Source: CAYRYU01 sp964428355 (GTDB lineage: Bacteria > Muiribacteriota > Ozemobacteria > Ozemobacterales > Ozemobacteraceae). Taken from it: DNA of 32,385 nucleotides. Position numbers and translations under genes: made by a program. This document shows, in pieces, positions 9,065-16,589 of this stretch; positions within the stretch are counted from its first letter, which is position 1, and each line of letters opens with the position of its first letter. The stretch is from the NCBI GenBank assembly GCA_964428355.1, contig CAYRYU010000079.1, positions 1 through 32,385 of the forward strand, in the 5' to 3' direction. Below the pieces are notes generated by a model, which saw only the letters and a list, made by a program, of their open reading frames with translations, searched no databases and was not told where the DNA came from.

Positions 9065-9559
9065 ATGGACGTCACCCTCGATTCAGCCGAAGTCCAACCC
9101 GAGCTGATCGTTCTCTGCTCGATCGGAACGCGCCATTTCGGTTTTCCAGCAAGGTGGGTACAGGAAATCCTGAAACCCCCGGTGATCCGGAAGGTGCACC
9201 ACGCCCCCTCTTTCCTCTTTGGGGTTTTCAACCTTCGGGGACGGATCGTTGAACTGCTGGACCCGGTCGAGAAATTCTGCCTCGAGAAGCAGAACACGCC
9301 TGACGACTCCAGGATCATGGTCCTGGAGTCCGGAGAGGGAATCGTCGGGGTTCTCGTGGACTCCGTTGTCGGAGTGTTCCCATACGAACCGGGTGCGGTG
9401 AAACCGATCCCCGAGAACCTCGACCCTTCCCAAAGGGAGATCACTACCGGTTTTCTCAAGGTCGACGACAAGCTCGTCGCGCTGATTGATGTGGAGGCCT
9501 TCCTCAGGGACTCCCCAGACGGGAAAAAGCTCTCTCCCCGAGTGGCCCCGGAAATGTGA
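9065..9559 (+). CDS. cheW: Chemotaxis coupling protein CheW
   Basis: The 164-aa protein is a single CheW beta-barrel domain that links receptors to CheA. Recognisable signatures are RHFGFPARWVQEIL near the N-terminus, FLFGVFNLRGRIVELLD in the centre and GILVDSVVGV-like text (VGVLVDSVVGV) further on, then the closing KVDDKLVALIDVEAFL strand. It sits 25 bases after the receptor and one base before cheB. The upstream sequence (ACACATTACATTAATC) has no clear Shine-Dalgarno site, so translation may be weak or coupled. With two more CheW-like domains in CheA, array stoichiometry is probably unusual. Confidence 0.93.
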   Translation: MDVTLDSAEVQPELIVLCSIGTRHFGFPARWVQEILKPPVIRKVHHAPSFLFGVFNLRGRIVELLDPVEKFCLEKQNTPDDSRIMVLESGEGIVGVLVDSVVGVFPYEPGAVKPIPENLDPSQREITTGFLKVDDKLVALIDVEAFLRDSPDGKKLSPRVAPEM

Positions 9560-9560
9560 C

Positions 9561-10676
9561 ATGAATCTCAAGATCCTCGTTGTTGATGACTCCCTCCTTT
9601 TCCGGAAGGTCCTCCGAGACCTCCTGAAAAGGATCCCCGGGGTCGAAGCGGTCGGGTTCGTTCCCAACGGCCGGATCGGGCTGAGCCGTGCAAAGGAGCT
9701 CCAGCCCGACCTGATCACTCTCGATATCCAGATGCCCGACATGAACGGGCTCCAATTCATCGAGGAGCTGCGCAAAGACGGATGTCATGCCGGAGTGATA
9801 CTGCTCAGCGAGGCCAGCAAGTCCGGGAGCCGGCTCACCATGAAGGCCCTCGAGATGGGGGCGTTCGATTTCATCCCGAAACCCTCCTGCGCGGATTTCA
9901 ACGAAGAGTGTACCGAGGCTTTCTTTTCGCGGTTCTCCCCGGTCGTCAGGACTTTCGCCAGCCGCCTCGAGATCCGGTCGATTCTCGGCAGTCCCCCGGT
10001 TAAGGGAAAGAGGGCGGACGCCCCGGATGTCGAAACACCCCCCGAAAAGCCTTCCGGTTCGCGGGTTCCGGCCACACCGCAAAAGCCCCTCGGAAAAGCC
10101 GACCTGATAGTGATCGGCATCTCCACGGGAGGGCCCAAAGCACTCCATTCGATCTTCTCCGCTATTTCCTCCCCTCTTCCGGTTCCCATTCTCATCGTCC
10201 AGCACATTCCGGCGTACTTTTCCAAGCCCCTGGCCGAGAGCCTTCGGGAGAAGAGCGGCCTTCCCATCTTCGAAGCCCAGGACGGAGACCTTCTCGAGCC
10301 GGGGAAGATCCTGATCGCCCCGGGAGGGAAGCAGATGAAGGTCCGAAGGGATTCCTCATCGGGCCGTCTGAAGGTCAGGGTTACCGACGAGCCCCCCGAA
10401 GCCAACTGCAAACCGTGCATCGATTCGCTACTCCGCTCGGTTTCAGAGTCCGAAGTCGGGAAAGTCGCGGTCTTCATCATGACCGGGATGGGAAGCGACG
10501 GCGCAAAGGGGGCCGGCCTTGTCAAAGCCGCGGGGGGAATGGTCTTCGCTCAGGATGCAGAAACCAGCACCGTTTTCGGAATGCCTAGAGTGGTCATCGA
10601 GTCCGGATTCGCCGATCAGGTCGTTCCGCTCGATCTGATTCCCGGCAAGATCCGTCAACTAGCGGGGGGCGAATGA
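9561..10676 (+). CDS. cheB: Chemotaxis response regulator / protein-glutamate methylesterase CheB
   Basis: The 371-aa enzyme removes methyl groups from (or deamidates) receptor side chains when phosphorylated by CheA. The N-terminal receiver has the acidic pair D9-D10, the acceptor D55 (ITLDIQMPDMNG) and the KP motif (FIPKPS). The C-terminal methylesterase has the catalytic serine S188 in GISTGGPKAL, a histidine in VQHIPAYFSKPLA and an aspartate in GMGSDGAKG, which complete the expected triad. The start at 9561 is chosen because it begins the receiver directly and follows the cheW stop by one base; a longer upstream frame has no support. Its stop overlaps the cheR start (ATGA), so the two are translationally coupled. 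Confidence 0.95.
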   Translation: MNLKILVVDDSLLFRKVLRDLLKRIPGVEAVGFVPNGRIGLSRAKELQPDLITLDIQMPDMNGLQFIEELRKDGCHAGVILLSEASKSGSRLTMKALEMGAFDFIPKPSCADFNEECTEAFFSRFSPVVRTFASRLEIRSILGSPPVKGKRADAPDVETPPEKPSGSRVPATPQKPLGKADLIVIGISTGGPKALHSIFSAISSPLPVPILIVQHIPAYFSKPLAESLREKSGLPIFEAQDGDLLEPGKILIAPGGKQMKVRRDSSSGRLKVRVTDEPPEANCKPCIDSLLRSVSESEVGKVAVFIMTGMGSDGAKGAGLVKAAGGMVFAQDAETSTVFGMPRVVIESGFADQVVPLDLIPGKIRQLAGGE

Positions 10677-11530
10677 GTCCCACCATCCAACCGCACGAGT
10701 TTCAACTTTGGGCCCGGTTCATCAAGGAACTCTCCGGTCTGATGGTCGGGGAGGACAAACAGTATCTCGTGCAGGAACGCATCGGCCCGATCCTGAATTC
10801 GAGGTGCTCGAGCTTCTCCGAACTCTATTTCCAGGCGAAGATGCCCGGGAACCAGGAGCTCCGAAACCGGATCATCGACGCAATCACGACAAAGGAGACC
10901 TCGTTTTTCCGGGACGACTTTCTCTTCGAGCACCTGAAAACCCAGGTGTTTCCGGAATACATCCAACGGATCATGGAAAGACCGCTCGAGAAGAGAATAT
11001 TCCGGATCTGGAGCGCGGGGTGTTCCGCGGGCCAGGAGTTGTACAGCATTGCCATGACCCTTTCCGAGCTGGATATACAGGCCAAGCCCATCCGGTTGGA
11101 GCTGTTCGGAACCGACATCGCCCTCTCCGCGATCTTCAAGGCAATCAACGGCGTCTACTCGCAGTTCGAGATCGAACGAGGATTGTCTCCTGAACGAAGG
11201 GATCGGTTTTTCCAACACTCGCCATCGGGCTGGAAGATCAGTGAGGAATTGAAGTCGCTCGTTCGCTTCAGGCAGATGAACCTGCTGGAGTTTTTCGAAT
11301 ATCCCGAGACGATGGATTTCATCTTCGTAAGGAATGTCCTGATCTACTTCGACTCCATCGCCAAGCAGGAGGTTCTCACGCGCATGGCCCGGGTCCTCGG
11401 ACCTGAAGGCTTCCTTTTCCTGGGGGCCACGGAGAATCTCCAGCAGATGCCTGGAATCCTCGAGGAAAAGCGGAAGGCGGGAGGAAGGCTGGTCTGCTAC
11501 TCGCAGCCCAGATCCGTAAGCAGGGGGTGA
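10673..11530 (+). CDS. cheR: Chemotaxis receptor methyltransferase CheR
   Basis: The 285-aa SAM-dependent methyltransferase adds methyl groups to glutamates of the receptor. An N-terminal helical region (to about residue 95, including ITTKETSFFRD, the usual TxNxTxFFR variant) precedes the Rossmann domain. This has WSAGCSAGQELYSIAM, where Gln replaces the commoner Glu, followed by LFGTDIALSAI, and the VRNVLIYFD segment. The ATG overlaps the cheB stop. A GGGGGG run lies 3 bases upstream of the start. It is the last gene of the chemosensory operon; the downstream region is the repeat-rich intergenic element. The receptor lacks a docking pentapeptide, so tethering is unlikely. Confidence 0.95.
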   Translation: MSPTIQPHEFQLWARFIKELSGLMVGEDKQYLVQERIGPILNSRCSSFSELYFQAKMPGNQELRNRIIDAITTKETSFFRDDFLFEHLKTQVFPEYIQRIMERPLEKRIFRIWSAGCSAGQELYSIAMTLSELDIQAKPIRLELFGTDIALSAIFKAINGVYSQFEIERGLSPERRDRFFQHSPSGWKISEELKSLVRFRQMNLLEFFEYPETMDFIFVRNVLIYFDSIAKQEVLTRMARVLGPEGFLFLGATENLQQMPGILEEKRKAGGRLVCYSQPRSVSRG

Positions 11531-11710
11531 CGAGCCCCACGACGGGGCGAATGTGGCCGAATCGCCAGGATGGCGAAGTCCTTGAGGGCACGAGCCCCAC
11601 GACGGGGCGAATGTGGCCGAATCGCCAGGACGAACCGCAGGATGCGGCAGTGTCGGGCCAGGGCCACGGATGGCCCGTCCTTGGCCCGATGGGCGAAGTC
11701 CTTGAGGATA
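11530..11710 (+). repeat. 60-bp phased direct repeat with nested hairpins
   Basis: A 41-base sequence occurs identically at 11530-11570 and 11590-11630. It is followed at 11572-11587 by GGCGAAGTCCTTGAGG, and this 16-mer recurs at 11692-11707, keeping a 60-base phase. Each copy starts with a GCCCC/GGGGC hairpin (11534-11548 and 11594-11608). In copy 1, TCGCCA (11562-11567) pairs with TGGCGA (11571-11576) around a GGA loop. In copy 2, about 60 extra bases sit in that loop, while TCGCC (11622-11626) can still pair with GGCGA (11692-11696). The insert has its own stems: CCGCA/TGCGG (11635-11647), and CGGGCCA/TGGCCCG (11654-11660 with 11682-11688) enclosing GGGCCA/TGGCCC (11661-11676). It lies between convergent genes and may be a structured RNA, a dispersed repeat or a termination region. 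Confidence 0.7.
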
Positions 11711-11747
11711 CCCACAGGACTTCCCGGGAAGGCCCTGAAAATCAGGG
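11695..11747. terminator. Hairpin-rich convergent end region
   Basis: GAAGTCC (11695-11701) pairs with GGACTTC (11717-11723) around a 15-base loop. TTCCCGGGAA (11721-11730) is a palindrome. CCCTGA (11733-11738) pairs with TCAGGG (11742-11747) around AAA, starting 3 bases beyond the stop of the minus-strand receiver gene. None has a clear T-run, so intrinsic termination is weakly supported; the hairpins may instead protect 3' ends. Confidence 0.35.
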
Positions 11748-11749
11748 GT

Positions 11750-12136
11750 TCACCACAGCTGGCCCGGGGGGATCACGCGCTCGAGGGCTTTCTTTAGATC
11801 CTCGACGAAAACCGGTTTGAAAAGGATACCATCGACTCCGAGCTTGAGGAATTCGGCCTTCAGCCGGTTATCCATCGCCGAGACGACGATGACCGGGATC
11901 CCTTTCCAGCGCGGGTTGGCCTTGAGCTGGGTAACCAGCTCCAGCCCGTCCATTTCGGGCATCGAGCTGTCCGTGAACACCAGATCAACCTGCCGCGATT
12001 TGATCGTGTCGAGAGCGAGGCGTCCATTTTCGGCATCGATGATTTCTGCGGTTGGGAAACAACCCGACTTGGCCAGGCACTCCCTGGTCACTTTTCTTGC
12101 GGTCTTCGAATCGTCCACCACCAGAACCGTCTTCAT
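11750..12136 (-). CDS. Stand-alone CheY-like response regulator
   Basis: The 128-aa protein is a single receiver domain with no output domain. It has the acidic pair D8-D9 (VVDDSKTARK), the acceptor D56 (VFTDSSMPEMDG), a switch Ser (VVSAMD) and the conserved Lys (LFKPVF). The start at 12136 is chosen because GGAGGG lies just upstream and the receiver begins there; a longer open frame exists but has no support. It lies 13 bases after the CoA-transferase gene in a four-gene minus-strand block. Two partners are possible: the PAS hybrid kinase upstream in the same block, or the convergent CheA operon, which has no CheY of its own. The sequence cannot decide between them. Confidence 0.9.
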   Translation of the reverse strand: MKTVLVVDDSKTARKVTRECLAKSGCFPTAEIIDAENGRLALDTIKSRQVDLVFTDSSMPEMDGLELVTQLKANPRWKGIPVIVVSAMDNRLKAEFLKLGVDGILFKPVFVEDLKKALERVIPPGQLW

Positions 12137-12149
12137 CTTCTCCCTCCAG

Positions 12150-14156
12150 TTACCGCCCGCCCCTCCTGCCCAGTGCCGCGAGAGCCTCCTGATGGCTTTC
12201 GCAAATGTGGGGCGACAGGCCACGCTTTCCAAGCGCTTCCCCGAGCTTTGCCCGAAGGAAAGCGCTCGTCGTGAATCTTGTGACTCCGGCATAGACTCGC
12301 TCAACGAGCCTTCTCACCATTTCGGAGTATTCGTCCACCAGCTCTTCCGAAATGGAAAAGTTGTCGTAGTTCACAACCGCAGGAACACGGTATCCGAGCG
12401 GGGAAAGGATCTTCATGACCGCGGCCTCGATATCCTGTATCTGCCTGCCGGTCCTGATCGAAAGACTTTCGAAGTTCACGAAAAACATCCGCCCGGCTGG
12501 GTCGTAGAAAAGCCGCGCTTCGAGGGGAACTGCAACGAGGTCATCCTTCAGCCCCATGGGCCCCTCCCGAAAGATCCTCGGGTCCATGGGACGGGGCTTC
12601 CCCTTCATCACCGGCCTGAACCTCATGCGTGCAAGGATGTCCCGTTCCAGATCGACTCCCGGAGCGATCTCGACCAGCTCCAATCCTTCGGGAGTGAGGG
12701 AGAACACGCACCTTTCGGTGATATAGAGGATGGGCCTTCCGGACCGGGCGGCGTAGGGTCCGCTGAAAGTGACGTGCTCGACCTTTTCCAGGAACTTGTC
12801 GATCTTCCCGTCCCGGCGGATCTTCAGCGACCCGTTCTCCAATCCCAGGTCCATGTTTCCCGCGGTGAAGGTCCCGACGAAAACCACCTTCCGGGCGTTC
12901 TGGCTGATGTTGATGAACCCGCCCGCCCCCGCCAGTTTGGGCCCGAACTTGCTCACGTTGAGGTTTCCCTCCCGATCGGTCTGGGCAAGACCCAGGAAGG
13001 CGATATCCAACCCCCCTCCATCGTACAGATCGAACTGGTAGGGCTGGTCGATCACGGCATCGGTGTTCACCGCAGCCCCGAAGTTCAGCCCCCCGGCGGG
13101 AAGTCCGCCGATGACTCCGGGCTCGGCGGTGAGGGTGATCAGGTCGAGGACCTTCTCCTCGTTTGCGACGTTGGCAATCCCCTCGGGCATCCCGATCCCG
13201 AGGTTTACCACGCTGTTGGGCCGAAGCTCGAAAGCCGCACGCCGCGCAATGATCTTCCTTTCGCTCATCTCCATCGGGGCGACCGACTGCATAGGGACCC
13301 GTATTTCACCGCTGAAAGCGGCATCGTGGGCGACGGCGAAGGTCTGCAGGTGATTCTCCGGGCGGGAAACAACGACGCAGTCGACGAGGATCCCCGGGAT
13401 CTTGACCTGGCGCGGGTTTAGAGAACCCTGCTCGGCGATCCTCTCCACCTGGACCAGTACCAGCCCGCCGGAGTTGCGCGCGGCCATGGCGATGGCAAGG
13501 GCATCGAGGGTCAGCGCTTCCCGCTCCATGGTGATGTTGCCGTCCGTATCCGCCGTGGTTCCCCGAAGGAGAGCGACATGGATGGGAAACGTCCGATAGG
13601 CCAGGAACTCCCTGCCGTCGAACTCGACCAGCTCGACCAGTTCCTCGCTCGTCCGGGAATTGATCTTCCCTCCCCCAAGACGGGGATCGACGAACGTTCC
13701 CAGCCCCACGGGGGTGATGGTGCGTGGTTTTCCCGCCGCGATGTCGCGATAGAGGTGTGAAATCACGCCCTGGGGAAGATTGTAGGCCTCGATCTTCCCG
13801 TCGAAGGCAAGTTTCTGGAGCTTGGGAACGAGGCCCCAGTGGCCACCGACCACCCTTTTCACCAGTCCCTCATGCCCAAGGTGGTTCAGGCCTTTTTCCC
13901 CTCCGTCACCCTGACCCGCAGCATAGACCAGGGTCAGATCCCGTGGGTTTCCAGTTTTGAGGAACCGCTCCTCGAGGTGGATCGCGATCTCCTCGGGAAA
14001 CCCGATTCCCACGAAGCCCCCGGTCGCGACGGTGTTTCCGGACTGGATGAGCCCGACCGCATCGACGGGGGAAACGATCTTTCCCTTCCGGGCCCGGACG
14101 GGGGAAAGGGGCGATAGAAAGGGGTGGGGAAAAGTTTCGGGGGAATCGGTCGTCAT
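12150..14156 (-). CDS. Fused acyl-CoA:acetate/3-ketoacid CoA transferase
   Basis: The 668-aa enzyme is a single-chain family I CoA transferase, moving CoA between acyl-CoA and free acids such as acetate or propionate. The alpha-subunit-like half (about 25-275) contains GGFVGIGFPEEI and QGDGGEKGLNHLG. The beta-like half (about 295-530) contains NLGIGMPEGIANV and the catalytic glutamate E345 in LTAEPGVIGGLPAGG. This pattern fits the YdiF / propionate CoA-transferase branch. About 130 extra C-terminal residues (FFVNFESLSIRTGR onward) have no function I recognise. AAGGA lies about 7 bases before the ATG. Its place between a hybrid histidine kinase and a receiver gene is unusual. A role in fermentation or short-chain acid activation is inferred. 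Confidence 0.9.
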   Translation of the reverse strand: MTTDSPETFPHPFLSPLSPVRARKGKIVSPVDAVGLIQSGNTVATGGFVGIGFPEEIAIHLEERFLKTGNPRDLTLVYAAGQGDGGEKGLNHLGHEGLVKRVVGGHWGLVPKLQKLAFDGKIEAYNLPQGVISHLYRDIAAGKPRTITPVGLGTFVDPRLGGGKINSRTSEELVELVEFDGREFLAYRTFPIHVALLRGTTADTDGNITMEREALTLDALAIAMAARNSGGLVLVQVERIAEQGSLNPRQVKIPGILVDCVVVSRPENHLQTFAVAHDAAFSGEIRVPMQSVAPMEMSERKIIARRAAFELRPNSVVNLGIGMPEGIANVANEEKVLDLITLTAEPGVIGGLPAGGLNFGAAVNTDAVIDQPYQFDLYDGGGLDIAFLGLAQTDREGNLNVSKFGPKLAGAGGFINISQNARKVVFVGTFTAGNMDLGLENGSLKIRRDGKIDKFLEKVEHVTFSGPYAARSGRPILYITERCVFSLTPEGLELVEIAPGVDLERDILARMRFRPVMKGKPRPMDPRIFREGPMGLKDDLVAVPLEARLFYDPAGRMFFVNFESLSIRTGRQIQDIEAAVMKILSPLGYRVPAVVNYDNFSISEELVDEYSEMVRRLVERVYAGVTRFTTSAFLRAKLGEALGKRGLSPHICESHQEALAALGRRGGR

Positions 14157-14189
14157 TCTGATTCCTTTCTGGGGTGGGTGATCAGTGGT

Positions 14190-16562
14190 TCATTTCGAAC
14201 CGGGAGTCTTCAACAGTTGGGCAAGGGTGTCCTTGAGATCATTGAAGGTGTAGGGTTTCTGGAGGAACTGGACTCCGGGCTGGTCGACGGTTTCCGGAGT
14301 GACCTCGGCCTCGTTGAAACCGCTCGAGAGGAGTATCGGGAGATCACCTCGGATCTTCCTCAGCTGTTGCAGGCAGGCCACACCGCCCATGCGGGGCATG
14401 GTCAGATCGAGGATAGCCCCCACGAAGGCATTTGGCGATTTCTGGAAAATATCCAACGCTTCCTTGCCATCGAGGGCAACGGTCACCTCGAACCCAAGTT
14501 TCCCGAGCAGTTCGACCCCAACCACCCGGACGGTTTCGTCGTCATCGGCCAGAAGGAGCGTACCCCGTCCTTTCGAGGGGGAGGTCTCGGCGGGTTTGGT
14601 CTCATGGACGACCTCTTCGCTGGGAAGCTCCGCAAGCGGGAAGAGAACCCGGAAGGTGGAGCCTTTCCCCGGCTCGGATTCAATCACGATGCATCCGCTG
14701 TGACCACGAACGATTCCCAGGACTGCCGCGAGGCCAAGTCCTCTTCCAGTCTGCTTTGTCGTGAAGAAGGGATCGAAGATCCGGTTCCGGGTCTCTTCGC
14801 TCATGCCGATCCCGGTGTCGGTGACTTCGAGGAAGACGTAAAGGCCCGGTGGCAATGGCTCCGGACCCCTGAATGCGCCGTTCAGGAATCCTTCCTCGCA
14901 CTCCTGCTTCCCCGTCGAAACGACTATCATTCCCTCTCCATCCCCGAGCGCATCCGAGGCGTTGGTGATGAGGTTCATGACGATCTGACGTATCTGGGCT
15001 CCATCCGCCTTGATACGGGGGAGATCCCGGGCCAGGTGGAACCTGATGGTGGCCTTCTTGGAAAGCGAGATCTCGATCATCCTTCCCATTTCCTCCACCA
15101 GCCGCGTGAGATCGAGAAACTCGATCACGAACTTCCCTCTCCCGGAATACGCCAGCATCTGGTTGCACAGGTCCGCAGCCCGTTTAGAGGCCTTTTCGAT
15201 CTCGGTAAGGTAGTGCCCTATGTTTGAGCCTTCGGGAGCCTTCAGTTGCGCAAGATTCGCGTTTCCAAGGATTCCCATGAGGATGTTGTTGAAATCGTGA
15301 GCGATCCCCCCCGCAAGAATTCCCAGGCTCTCGAGCTTCTGGACGTGCCGGACCTGGGCATCCATGCTCTTTCGCTCCTCCTCGACCTTCTTCCGGAGGG
15401 TGGCGTCCCGCATGCACCCGATCATCCGACAGGCCTTTCCTCCCTTGTCGAGCAGGAAAACGCCGAAGTCCTCGAGGGAAATGTATTTGCCGGACCGGGT
15501 CTGGAACCTGTATTCGACGAAGTATTCCTTTCCCCCAGCCATGGCCTTGTCGAGGTCGGCGATGGCGGCGGCACGGTCATCAGGATGGATCAACTCCCCC
15601 CATTTCCAGATGTCGACCTTCTGGAAATCCTCCGCCGGGTAGCCCGTGATCCGTTGGATCGGACCGGCCCAACGGATCTTGCCGGAAGGGATGGAATAGT
15701 CGTAGATCAGCTGACCGCAAGCCTCGGCGGCCAACCTGAACCGTTCCTCACTTTCCTGGAGTGCCTTCTCGGCTTCCTTTCGGTCAGTCACATCCATCAT
15801 GAGCGACTGATTCGAAACCGATCCATCCGGGTGCCGGCTGGGCACGCTCACCACGTGGAACCAGCGGCCATCCTTCGGGTTCATGAACTCCCACCTGACG
15901 GTCTTTCCTCCAAGGACCTGGTCCTGGATGCACCAGGAGCACCGGGTGTCGGAACCGAACAGGACCTTGTGACATTTCCCCCCGATTGCGTCCTTGCCGA
16001 CTCTTTCGGCGAGCCTCTCGTTGAGATATTCGATCCGGAAGTCGCGGCTGCTGATGTAAACAATTCCGTCATAAGCCTCGAGGAATGACTTCGCCCGCTC
16101 CGCGGCCACCGTGGTGGTTTTCGCCTCCGGAGTCTGCTTCCCATCGGGGGCCTTCTGGTTGCCGTTCCTGACTCCCGAACCCCCTTTTTTGGGGGGCTCG
16201 GAGGGCAAGTTCCGTGAAACCGTCCGGATCACGGCTTCCACGATCGCAATCCCATGGCCGCCCTCGAGGACCCTCCGGAAATCGCCCGTGACCGCAAGGT
16301 GGTTCCCCCCCGGGGTGGCAAGCCGGAAAACGACCTCCATCGCGAAGGGCTCGGCGGCAAGGCGTTTCGAAAGGTCGGCGGCAACGTTCGATGGGAGGGC
16401 GGCCCCGATGATCGATCTTCCCTTGAGATCCTCCGGAACTGACCCGACCCCGGTCAGCTTCAAGAAACCGCGGTTGCATTCGAGGATACGGAAATCTCCG
16501 AGATTGAACCTGACCAACCCCAAACCGGGGAAGTCATCGAAAGAATCGAGAAATGACGACAT
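14190..16562 (-). CDS. Three-PAS hybrid sensor histidine kinase
   Basis: The 790-aa kinase has no membrane segment and is probably cytoplasmic. PAS 1 spans about 10-110. PAS 2 (about 150-270) has a Cys-rich loop (KCHKVLFGSDTRCSWC) seen in a common PAS subfamily. PAS 3 (about 275-400) has the ITGYPAEDF and HPDDR motifs. The phosphorylated histidine is H422 (GIAHDFNNIL), typical of the hybrid HisKA class. The ATPase domain shows NLITNASDAL, VTDTGIGM and GRGLGLAAVLG. The C-terminal receiver has DDD and the acceptor D719 (AILDLTMPRMGG). GGGAAG lies about 4 bases before the ATG. It starts 27 bases after the giant secreted-protein gene and ends 33 bases before the CoA transferase, so these are probably one operon. 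The ligand is unknown. Confidence 0.93.
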   Translation of the reverse strand: MSSFLDSFDDFPGLGLVRFNLGDFRILECNRGFLKLTGVGSVPEDLKGRSIIGAALPSNVAADLSKRLAAEPFAMEVVFRLATPGGNHLAVTGDFRRVLEGGHGIAIVEAVIRTVSRNLPSEPPKKGGSGVRNGNQKAPDGKQTPEAKTTTVAAERAKSFLEAYDGIVYISSRDFRIEYLNERLAERVGKDAIGGKCHKVLFGSDTRCSWCIQDQVLGGKTVRWEFMNPKDGRWFHVVSVPSRHPDGSVSNQSLMMDVTDRKEAEKALQESEERFRLAAEACGQLIYDYSIPSGKIRWAGPIQRITGYPAEDFQKVDIWKWGELIHPDDRAAAIADLDKAMAGGKEYFVEYRFQTRSGKYISLEDFGVFLLDKGGKACRMIGCMRDATLRKKVEEERKSMDAQVRHVQKLESLGILAGGIAHDFNNILMGILGNANLAQLKAPEGSNIGHYLTEIEKASKRAADLCNQMLAYSGRGKFVIEFLDLTRLVEEMGRMIEISLSKKATIRFHLARDLPRIKADGAQIRQIVMNLITNASDALGDGEGMIVVSTGKQECEEGFLNGAFRGPEPLPPGLYVFLEVTDTGIGMSEETRNRIFDPFFTTKQTGRGLGLAAVLGIVRGHSGCIVIESEPGKGSTFRVLFPLAELPSEEVVHETKPAETSPSKGRGTLLLADDDETVRVVGVELLGKLGFEVTVALDGKEALDIFQKSPNAFVGAILDLTMPRMGGVACLQQLRKIRGDLPILLSSGFNEAEVTPETVDQPGVQFLQKPYTFNDLKDTLAQLLKTPGSK

Positions 16563-16589
16563 CTTCTTCCCTTTCGGCGAGATTCGGAA

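Noticed and set aside
11530..11710. CRISPR array
   Set aside because: Only two long identical copies, no regular spacers and no cas genes nearby.
11817..13421. 534-aa plus-strand frame opposite the receiver and CoA-transferase genes
   Set aside because: The minus-strand proteins are clear family members; this frame has no motif and no ribosome site.
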